This document shows, in pieces, positions 11,029-18,959 of a stretch of DNA of 64,000 bases (position 1 is its first letter; every line of letters begins with the position of its first letter). The stretch lies in the NCBI GenBank assembly GCA_020342235.1, contig CP073212.1, positions 1,550,001 to 1,614,000 on the forward strand, in the 5' to 3' direction. The stretch is from Saccharomycopsis phalli. Lineage: Eukaryota; Ascomycota; Saccharomycetes; Ascoideales; Saccharomycopsidaceae. The translations under genes and the position numbers were made by a program. Below the pieces are notes generated by a model, which did no database searches, had not been told where the DNA came from, and saw nothing but the letters and a program-made list of their open reading frames with translations.

Positions 11029-12111
11029 GTAGAAAATCACATGTGCACAATTTCTTCGTGCCTGCGTGACTTGGAAATCCGGGGTATTGCCGAGGAGCTG
11101 ACTGCTTGCGTCAGCTGGTGTCTCGTTGGTCATGGGATGGAATTGGCAAGGGAAGAATAAATTCGATCACTTATTTTCTTGTGTGATCTTTAGTTTACTT
11201 CGAGTGTATAGCAATGGGTTTTTTATTGTGGTGCGGGGGCTTTTAATTGGTGACTAAAGTTCAATGTACCACTGTAGAATTGCCTAATGTGGCAAGTCTT
11301 AAATCAACATATTCCACTAGGTTGCTAGACAAAATATGAAGGCGTGTTTATTTGAGTATAGCTTGTGAGCATTTGCTATGGCTTGTGATGATGGTATTGA
11401 CTATAGTCTAAGAATGTACTGCGACCATACAGAATAGGAATTATTGATGTGAGGTATAGTATAAGATATGAGGTATAGTATAAGATATGGTAGAGCTGGT
11501 ATTATTATAAGTTATGGTACTATTACAAGTCATGATATTATTACCAGTCATGGTATTATTACCTTGATACTACATCCCATTCCACGTGAATTTCTACCTT
11601 TATTTACAACCCAGCAACTTGTAAGCCACCTCATCCTAGATAAGCCCTCCTGCAAAAGAAATTCATAGTCACCTGAAATGAGCGACACTGCTTAAAATTG
11701 CATAGAAATTTACCATCAAAAGCAACTACCTAGATCAAAAACCAGGTAAATGGCTCACATGAAAAATCTCCATGGCTCTTTCTCATTGTGGTTTAGCACA
11801 CTGCAAATCAAACGCATGTTAATAAAGTCTGGGACAGCTTTAGAAATGAGACGCATACATCATAACAACGTACCCATGGAAGCATTTAATCCTAGAAAAC
11901 CGCAAACAAGCTGATAAAGGGTGTTCTTTAGCCACATTTCAGTGCACTCGAGTGGCACCAGTCACTAGTCACACGCTACACAGTACAGCTGAACTAACCG
12001 ACAGTCATTCTTTTAAATCGGCCATCTTTCTATTAATATTTCGTAAATTGACCAATTGAAATAAAACCAATTGGCAAATTTCAAAATCTCTGGCTCTCTT
12101 CTTTACCAGAA
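11029..12111. other. Intergenic region, start of the protease/transposon block
   Basis: Holds small direct repeats near 11451-11490 (GAGGTATAGTATAAGATATG-like, twice) and ATTATTA-rich sequence to 11570. From about 11935 it matches the 3' flank found downstream of the other protease genes (compare 24390-24540 and 27700-27800). No gene seen. Confidence 0.5.
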
Positions 12112-12196
12112 GTTTTTTACACGGTGAAATATCAATCTCACCCTCCGGGGGAGCCTAGTATAGCTATAGAAGTAAATAAACATTATTATTATTATT
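12112..12196 (+). mobile_element. LINE family C 3'-end fragment with (ATT)n tail
   Basis: An 85-bp, severely 5'-truncated copy ending in AAATAAACATTATTATT. It is flanked by a 14-bp direct repeat CTTCTTTACCAGAA (12098-12111 and 12197-12210). Its insertion point lies in the conserved 3' flank of the protease gene. The duplication and tail are the hallmarks of target-primed reverse transcription. Confidence 0.85.
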
Positions 12197-12247
12197 CTTC
12201 TTTACCAGAAAGATGAGTAATATGCCACTTTGATTATTGTTAGTTTG

Positions 12248-13905
12248 TCAAACATCTTTGCCAGTACCAAAAATCGTACTATCACCTGGAATAACAACTT
12301 TTTCTCTTGTAGATTCTGTCACTGGAACTGCCACTGCTAATCCAATTTGGGGAGTTTCATTGTCAAAATAGACATATGAAGCTTTCATAAATGGCACACC
12401 TAACAATATATCGTTTGATTGAAGAAAGGAAAGCATAAACAAACACTGCCCTTTGTATTTAGGAAACAGCTCTATTTTCAAGAGATCAGGCAGAACATCG
12501 ACAGAATACGTACCAAAGTCAAATTTCATATTCCCAATGCCACTTCCATCACAGGCACTAAAGGTGAGCTTGTTTACAACTTCCACCATAAAATCCTTTT
12601 TATACTCTTCAGGGAAAAAAATTGAATTGGCACCAGTATCAATGGGAACCCTAACTGGGGCAAGAAATTTTTTATTAATCTGTTTACCGCTTATGGAAGT
12701 CAAGGGTAATTGCAAGTACCCCTCAGGATTCTTGATAGCAGGCAACATCGTCAAGGGTCCTTTAAATCGGTTTGTGTCTACTCCCCCAAAGACAATCTGT
12801 CCACTATATTCACCATAGTCATGGTTCATATGGATTCCGTACGATTGCCGCTTTATATAACCTGAATTCTGTAATATTTGTACTATATCTGGATGGCTCA
12901 GCAGAGGGCGTCCCGGACCCAAGCCTATAATACCATAAGTACAACCAGAAGTAGGGGCAGGAGGTTTGGCCGAATGGAAAACACCTCATGCCTTATGGAG
13001 GGCGCATCATGAGGTAGTTACCGGGTTCGAGCCCCACCAAACCGCCCCAATACTCAAGAAAGTCTCCAGAAAGAGCACACTACGCCTCAGAAGGGCAATA
13101 CAAGGAAGTCTCGCAAACGAGCAATGAACGACCCCGACGAGTCGTGCGCCCATCGTCACGAGATTCAGCGGCCGGATAGCGCCGGCATTTAGCCGAAGGA
13201 TGGCCAGGCTTCTCGCATAACCAATAGCCAGTCACGTTAAACCACTAACAACACTGCTCCCATTGAAGTTTTTCAGCCCATATAACCGTTTAGGGTTATA
13301 AAGGGTTTTCTTCAATAGAATGCTGCCTCAGGATGTTCCTGAGTGAAAATATATCTGTCGAATCACCGTGTTTCCGGAGACAATATATAGCTAAATACAG
13401 AACTAAATATACTTATCTTACTTATCTTACAACCAGAAGTTAAGGCCGAGCCAAATATAGCAGGTAATAATATAGCCGATCCAAGAACCATAGTATCCTT
13501 ATAATATGATCCCTCGGTTTTGTCACCGTCGTAGTATGTTATAGAAAACCTTCGGCCAGGTACAATTTCTCCTGAAGAGGACTTCTCCGGATCGTACATG
13601 TATATAGGGGATATAAGATCATTCAAACTACCTCCGATGTGGTTGGTTCTCGGTGTGGGGAACCATGTCTCCTTTGACCCGGTGTCGTAAAGTGCTTCTA
13701 GAACCTGATTACCAACTTTAATAGTTGTTCGTGGAGTATTACTTCTATTATCAAAATAATCAATTACATAGCCGACTTTTTCGCCCATTATTTGCCCCGC
13801 TCGACTTCTGGTTTTTGGTGCTCGTTTTCCAAGTGGTGTATCAGCTGAATTCGATGACGCTGAAAAGACATGGCTGAAGGTAATGAAAAATAATATTAGT
13901 TGCAT
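12248..13905 (-). pseudogene. Secreted aspartyl protease gene split by a SINE-like insertion
   Basis: The 5' half (ATG at 13905) encodes a signal peptide, a propeptide with a KR site (PLGKRAP), the first catalytic motif (LYDTGSKETWFP) and the flap region (ITYYDGDKTEGSYY). The 3' half (12248 to about 12939) encodes GIIGLGP, the second catalytic motif (PIDTGANSIFFPEEY) and a normal C-terminus ending FGTGKDV. Between them sits the element at 12953-13427 with one extra 13-bp duplication. Outside the insertion both halves stay collinear and in frame with the intact paralogues, and both catalytic aspartates survive. The disruption therefore looks recent. Without that insertion it would be an ordinary fifth member of the array. 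Confidence 0.88.
12953..13427 (+). mobile_element. SINE-like element: tRNA-like head plus LINE A-related 3' end
   Basis: 475 bp flanked by a perfect 13-bp duplication TACAACCAGAAGT (12940-12952 and 13428-13440). The head carries a Pol III A box TGGCCGAATGG (12967-12977), as in Leu/Ser tRNAs, and a B box GGTTCGAGCCC (13024-13034). Its ends pair (GGTTTGG 12963-12969 with CCAAACC 13037-13043; GGGGC 12954-12958 with GCCCC 13044-13048). A unique body runs to about 13159. From 13160 to about 13410 the sequence is related to the 3' end of LINE family A (GAGATTCAGCGG ... CTGCCTCAGGATGTTCCTGAGTG ... AATATATAGCTAAATACA). It ends in a short repeat (ACTTATCTT twice). Only one copy is in the window, so family status is inferred from structure. 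Confidence 0.78.
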
Positions 13906-14000
13906 GAGTTATTGTGATGAAGTGGACCAGTATTTATGTGATTTATTGTGGGATCCAAAAAGTTTTTAGGGTACTTTCATGCCTCATACGCCCTGGAATG

Positions 14001-14014
14001 GTGCCGTGAAATGC
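14001..14014 (-). promoter_or_regulatory. Conserved upstream element of the split protease gene
   Basis: GTGCCGTGAAATGC on the plus strand (GCATTTCACGGCAC in gene orientation), 96-109 bp before the ATG at 13905. The same 14-mer occurs at 88-106 bp before the ATG of all four intact paralogues. Confidence 0.6.
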
Positions 14015-14046
14015 CTAACGCTGCAATTTTTGAATGATATTGCAAC

Positions 14047-14299
14047 TGTAATATAGTAGTGACTAAGATACGTATTGATAAGATAGTTAGTATATATTCG
14101 CTTGACCTATTTAGGAAGCGAGATTAGCTATATAAGTGGCGACGGAGTCAGGAAAGGAGAGACGTAAGCGTACGGCACTGCTGCCTTAGAATTGCCTCAG
14201 CTGGTCAAAGGAATGTGTTTAGGGTAATTATCTAATACTAATCGTGGGAGTTCGAGTCTTGTATCAGAAAGAATTAAGGTAGGTACGGACTTTATTACA
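14047..14299 (+). mobile_element. Solo LTR, family 1
   Basis: 253 bp with inverted termini TGTAATA ... TATTACA, an internal TATATAAG promoter-like box and a related copy at 18701-18945. Flanking 5-mers agree only partly, so it looks old. No internal retrotransposon genes are attached. Confidence 0.75.
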
Positions 14300-14329
14300 A
14301 CTACCCTTGTTATGTAAAATGGTATGAAA

Positions 14330-15012
14330 TCTGACTACCGACTCATTACACGACGATACGCCGAAGCCCAATTCAAGTGACTACTGATAAGTCAACATTA
14401 CTACTTTCAGAGGCACTAGTTGGGCCCAAACGAGCACTAAGCAAAATCAGCCAACTCCTTAGCGGCCAAAGCCTAGCCTCACATAAAACTAAGACTTTAT
14501 TCAATGCCGAAGCGAGCCCATCATGCAGCATATGTGAGGATGCTGCACCATCTATTTTTCACGACTTCACATGCCCGATACTCTTGGACTCTCGAGCCCA
14601 AGCATAGATTCCGGAAGGAATTACCAATGCTACTCAAGCCCGTGTCTTATTCTCAGATAAGGCGAAGCTTAAAAATCTTATAGGATTCTACTCGTCGGTG
14701 CTGGACCGGTAGTTTTTTTTTTTCCTTTTTTGTTACAGCACGTTAGGAGGACTACCGAATTAGTACCCTGGGGAGGGGGTGGTGAAAGCCACCTCTAAAG
14801 ATCTAGGCGAAAAACTCATTGCCCCTCCAATGCTCATTACCTTACATATTTACAAGCTCTGATCGAAAGTTTTTTATCTCTGTTGCAGAGTTTTCTTTCG
14901 ACGACTACATAGCAGCACCGTCCTTAGTCGTAGACGGTGAAGTATAAATCTCCTCTAGGAGCCTAGTATAGCTATAACCTTAAATAAATATTATTATTAT
15001 TATTATTATTAT
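14330..15012 (+). mobile_element. LINE family B, 5'-truncated 3' end
   Basis: Encodes the last part of ORF2 (LPTHYTTIRRSPIQ, LLLSEALVGPKRAL) with the C-x2-C-x8-H-x3-C knuckle typical of LINE C-termini (CSICEDAAPSIFHDFTC). A stop codon interrupts the frame after SRAQA, and the C-terminal tail resumes beyond it (GFYSSVLDR). The 3' UTR ends AGCCTAGTATAGCTATA and (ATT)n. From about 14626 it is a near-perfect inverted repeat of 15081-15462. Confidence 0.85.
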
Positions 15013-15080
15013 AGCCAAGGCTTTACTCTCAATTGCGTGCATATAATATCAGGGTCTCTAACCAGCAGTACCACTTTACA

Positions 15081-15468
15081 TAATAATAATATATTTATTT
15101 AAGGCTATAGCTATACTAGGCTCCTAGAGGAGATTTATACTTCACCGTCTACGACTAAGGACGGTGCTGCTATGTAGTCGTCGAAAGAAAACTCTGCAAC
15201 AGAGATAAAAAACTTTCGATCAGAGCTTGTAAATATGTAAGGTAATGAGCATTGGAGGGGCAATGAGTTTTTCGCCTAGATCTTTAGAGGTGGCTTTCAC
15301 CACCCCCTCCCCAGGGTACTAATTCGGTAGTCCTCCTAACGTGCTGTAACAAAAAAGGAAAAAAAAAAACTACCGGTCCAGCACCGACGAGTAGAATCCT
15401 ATAAGATTTTTAAGCTTCGCCTTATCTGAGAATAAGACACGGGCTTGAGTAGCGTTGGTACCTTCAGG
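15081..15468 (-). mobile_element. LINE family B, inverted copy
   Basis: Minus-strand copy with its (TAA)n tail at the left. It is almost identical to 14626-15012 in inverted orientation across a spacer of about 70 bp, including variants that the B copies at 27294 and 63463 lack. Its truncated 5' end abuts the TAA tail of the next LINE at 15469. Confidence 0.85.
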
Positions 15469-16205
15469 AATAATAATAATAATAATATTTATTTCTGTAT
15501 TTAGCTATATATTGTCTCCAGCGATACGGTTATTCGACAGATATATTTTCACTCAGGAACATCCTGAGGCAGCATTGCTGTTGAAGAAAACCCTTTGTGA
15601 ACCCTCACTTGGTTCCATGGGATTAAAAATGACGTAGTTAATAGTATCGCCTGAATTAGACATAGTATTATGTGAACTATAAACTACTTAATTATTTGTT
15701 TTGTTCCTTTAGGATTTGGATAACCGGATTGGACTTTGCTAGATATAATGTCTAGCTGAACTGTTCAGTTGAATTGTGTGTTCTCTAAGAAGGGAACCCC
15801 TCCTTATATAGACTTTCTCCATCTCTTATCAGAATATTATCTTCCAATAATATCAATTCCAATATAACTGGAATTGGAGTATTCAGTCTTATCAACACCG
15901 GGAGTCGGTAATGTTCTTACCGACACCGACGTCGCACAGGTGAAATTATTCTGCAGTGGTTGTTAACCACGACAAAAAACTTCAATGGGAGCAGTCATAT
16001 TGTTGGTACTTAAAGCTTGTATTGGTTGTGTAAGAAGCCTGGTCACTCTTGTTGTCGAATGTGACCGCTGAATCTCATTATGTGTTGGAGGAATCATATT
16101 CCAACACGTTCCGGTAGAACTCAAGGAGTTTGTGGATTGATTTTTGGTCGGCAAACACTTTTCCAAGCGTATTGCGTATGCCATGAGTGGAATCTAGTAT
16201 GTCAT
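15469..16205 (-). mobile_element. LINE family A copy interrupted by a solo LTR
   Basis: Tail (TAA)n at the left, then the family A 3' UTR and the end of ORF2 up to about 16205, where it abuts the TAA tail of another family A copy. Split by the family 2 solo LTR at 15630-15974; the A sequence GGGATTAAAAACTTCAATGG continues on both sides. Confidence 0.82.
15630..15974 (+). mobile_element. Solo LTR, family 2, inside a LINE A copy
   Basis: 345 bp with TG...CA ends, flanked by AAAAA on both sides (5-bp duplication of the host LINE sequence). It contains a TTATATAGA promoter-like box. Related copies lie at 22354-22695 and 56476 onward, with an end fragment at 27259-27293. It is younger than the LINE A copy it splits. 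Confidence 0.8.
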
Positions 16206-16978
16206 CAATGCGTGATAGTAATAATAATAATAATATTTATTTTTGTATTTAGCTATATATTGTCTCCGGCAATACGGTTATTCGACAGATATATTTTCAC
16301 TCAGGAACATCCTGAGGCAGCATTGCTGTTGAAGAAAACCCTTTGTCAACCCTCATGCGGTTGCCTGGGATTAAAAACTTCAATGGAGGCAGTTATATTG
16401 TTGGTGCTTGGTGCTTGTATGGATTGTGTAAGAAGCCTGGTCACTCTTGTTGTCGAATGTGACCGCTGAATCTCATCATGTGTTGGAGGAATCATGTTCC
16501 AACACGTTCTGGTAGAACTCAAGGAGTTTGTGGACTGATTTTTGGTCGGCAAACACTTTGCCAAGCGTATTGCGTATGCCATGAGTGGAATCTAGTATGT
16601 CATCAATGCGCGATAGAATTCGAGCTTCTAGGAGCTCTGGACATCGTAGGTCATGTATGATGGAGGGGGAGTGAATCCCGCATCTTTTGCACTTTGGGTC
16701 GTCATTGCCAAATAGTTTGAGCAACAAGCCGTCTGTGAGGCTCTTTCCGCTGAGTAGTTGTGATGCCATACTGAGGATTGCCTTGGGGCCTGCAAGCGCT
16801 TCCGTGAGGATGAGCTTGGTTTTGTCTCGGTGCACTTTGATCGGGCTGGTGCTAATTTTGCGTGCGTTCCTATAGTGGTTTGGGAGTGATTCACTGGTTG
16901 AGGTGACCATTTCCTGCCACTCTTTGATTGCCGTGTCTGAGGCCATTTTCTTGAGCATCTGGATGCGGGATAAGTGCT
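16206..16978 (-). mobile_element. LINE family A, ORF2 C-terminal part and 3' UTR
   Basis: The open frame 16476-16958 (160 aa) covers the end of ORF2: MASDTAIKEWQEMV, LTEALAGPKAIL and the knuckle CKRCGIHSPSIIHDLRC, ending LEFYQNVLEHDSSNT. The 3' UTR runs left to a TAA tail at 16206-16223. The reverse transcriptase part is missing (5' truncation). Confidence 0.88.
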
Positions 16979-16984
16979 TAAATA

Positions 16985-17070
16985 AATGGCTTCAGAGCAA
17001 GCCACCAAAGAATGGCAGGAAGCGGCCACATTGTGCAATGATGACCTCCCAAGACTATACAGTACAAATA
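16985..17070 (+). mobile_element. Short LINE ORF2 fragment, opposite orientation
   Basis: Reads MASEQATKEWQEAATLCNDDLPRLYS, clearly related to the MASDAATKEWQEMV segment of LINE A but diverged. It lies head-to-head with the minus-strand copy at 16206-16978. Confidence 0.6.
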
Positions 17071-17229
17071 AACTGACATAAAACGGTCATTCTTTTAAAT
17101 TTTTAATCTCTATATTAATATTTTGTGAATTGACCTGTTGAAATAAAACCAGTTCACAAACTTCAAAATCTCAGACTCTCTTCTTCACCAGAATGATGAG
17201 TTCTTCCCACTTTGATTATTATTAGTTTG

Positions 17230-18435
17230 TCAAACATCTTTGCCAGTACCAAAAATAGCACTAAAACCTTGAGTAACAACTTTTGTTCTTATTGGTTTTG
17301 TCACTGTAACTGCCTTTGCTAATCCAATCCGAGGTTTCTCATTGTCAAAATAGACATAATAAGTTTTCATAAATGGCACGCCTAAAACTATCTCATATGC
17401 TGACACAAAGGAAAGCATAAACAAACACTTTCCATTGTGTTTAGGATGTGACTCTACTTTCATAATATCAGGCAGAACAGTGACAGAATACGTACCAAAG
17501 TCAAATTTCATATTCCCAATGCCACTTCCATCACATGCACTAAAGGTGAGCTCGTTTACGATTTCTATATCAAAAGCACTTTTATACACATCAGGAAAAT
17601 AAATGCAATCGCCTCCACTATCAATGAGAACCTTAACCGGGGCAAAAATTTTTTTATTGAACCGATCACCGCTTATGGAATTCAAGGGCATTTCCAAGTA
17701 TCCAGCAGGATTCTTGGTAGCAGGCAACATCATCAAGTGTCCTTTAAATCGGTTTGTGTCTACTCCCCCAAAGACAATTTGTCCACTATTTTCACCATCG
17801 TCATGGTTCATATGGATTCCGTATGATTGCAGCTTTATATAACCTGAATTCTGTAATATTTGTACTATATCTGGCTGCGTTATGTCAGAGGCTCGTGGAC
17901 CTAAGCCGATGATGCCACGCCAATTACGGGTTTTTGAGGCTGATCCAAATATAGCAGGAGATAATACAGCAGATCCAAGAATCATTTGGTCTGTATAATA
18001 CGTTCCTGAGGCTCCAGATCCGTCATGATATGATTCCTTAAATCCCGGGTCAGACACAATTTTTTCTTTAGAAGTGGACTTTTCTGGATCGTAAATGTAT
18101 CTTGCATATAAAGAACTCTTCCGCAGACTTTCTTGCTGAGTGACCTTTTCAGAAGACAGCTTTGGGTCTTTGTAGGCACCTGGTTGGGGGAACCATGTCA
18201 AACTTGATCCAGTGTCGTAAACTGCTTTCACAACTTGATTACCAATTTTAATAGTTGTTCGCGGGTTATTATTTCTGTTGTCAAAATAATCAATCACATA
18301 ACCGACTTTTTGACCCACTATTTGCCCCGCTCGACTTCTGGTTGGTGGAGCTCGTTTTCCAAGTGAACTGTCCGGTGAATTCAATGACGCCGAGAAGACA
18401 TAGCCGAAGGTAATGAAATATAATATGAACTGCAT
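17230..18435 (-). CDS. Secreted aspartyl protease (family A1), array copy 2
   Basis: 401 aa from the ATG at 18435. Signal peptide (MQFILYFITFGYVFSA), short propeptide ending at a Kex2-type site (SSLGKRAP), then a pepsin-like fold. First catalytic motif VYDTGSSLTWFP, flap SYHDGSGASGTYYTDQM, IIGLGP, GQIVFGGVD, second catalytic motif VLIDSGGDCIYFPD, and a C-terminal YYVYFDNEKPRIGLAKA. Family knowledge predicts an extracellular acid endopeptidase matured by a Kex2-like protease. There is no GPI signal, so it is probably released. It ends FGTGKDV like the split copy; copies 3-5 end FGTG. Confidence 0.92.
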   Translation of the reverse strand: MQFILYFITFGYVFSASLNSPDSSLGKRAPPTRSRAGQIVGQKVGYVIDYFDNRNNNPRTTIKIGNQVVKAVYDTGSSLTWFPQPGAYKDPKLSSEKVTQQESLRKSSLYARYIYDPEKSTSKEKIVSDPGFKESYHDGSGASGTYYTDQMILGSAVLSPAIFGSASKTRNWRGIIGLGPRASDITQPDIVQILQNSGYIKLQSYGIHMNHDDGENSGQIVFGGVDTNRFKGHLMMLPATKNPAGYLEMPLNSISGDRFNKKIFAPVKVLIDSGGDCIYFPDVYKSAFDIEIVNELTFSACDGSGIGNMKFDFGTYSVTVLPDIMKVESHPKHNGKCLFMLSFVSAYEIVLGVPFMKTYYVYFDNEKPRIGLAKAVTVTKPIRTKVVTQGFSAIFGTGKDV

Positions 18436-18523
18436 CAATTAATGATGAAGCAGGCCAATTATTTTATTATTTATATTGACTTGAAAGACGTTGGATATTT
18501 TTAAGCCTTATACGCCTTGCATA

Positions 18524-18537
18524 GTGCCGTGAAATGC
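18524..18537 (-). promoter_or_regulatory. Conserved upstream element, protease copy 2
   Basis: GTGCCGTGAAATGC (plus strand), 89-102 bp before the ATG at 18435, between a TTTTTAAGCC block and the distal promoter. Confidence 0.6.
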
Positions 18538-18700
18538 ATGTTGCAGCAAATGGTGAAAATAACTGCAGTCCAATAAATAATCATGATTCTCATAAATAGC
18601 TACTATGCCTAATACATGACCATTGAAACTAGGGCTATGTTTGATTGAACGCATGTAATATCCTAATATGGCACTACTATGTTACGAAGTACACTATAGG

Positions 18701-18945
18701 TGTAATAAAGTCCGTACCCACGTTAATTCTCACCGATACAAGACTCCACCTCCTATGATTATAATTAGAGATTTACCCAAAACAAATTCCCTAGACCATT
18801 TAACACACCATTAAGACATCCGTGCCTTACGTCTTGGTCTCTCCTTTCCCGGCTACTCGCCATTATATAAAACCTACCCTGTTCCCAAATAGGTCAAGCA
18901 AATATATTCTATCTTATCAACACCTATCTTAGTTGCTATATTACA
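18701..18945 (-). mobile_element. Solo LTR, family 1
   Basis: 245 bp, inverted relative to 14047-14299 and clearly related along its length. Termini TGTAATA ... TATTACA; flanking 5-mers ATAGG and ATTGG agree at four of five positions. Confidence 0.78.
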
Positions 18946-18959
18946 ATTGGCAACATAAA

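Noticed and set aside
14230-14270. B-box-like GAGTTCGAGTC suggesting a tRNA or SINE
   Set aside because: It lies inside the family 1 solo LTR, whose second copy lacks a good B box; no cloverleaf.
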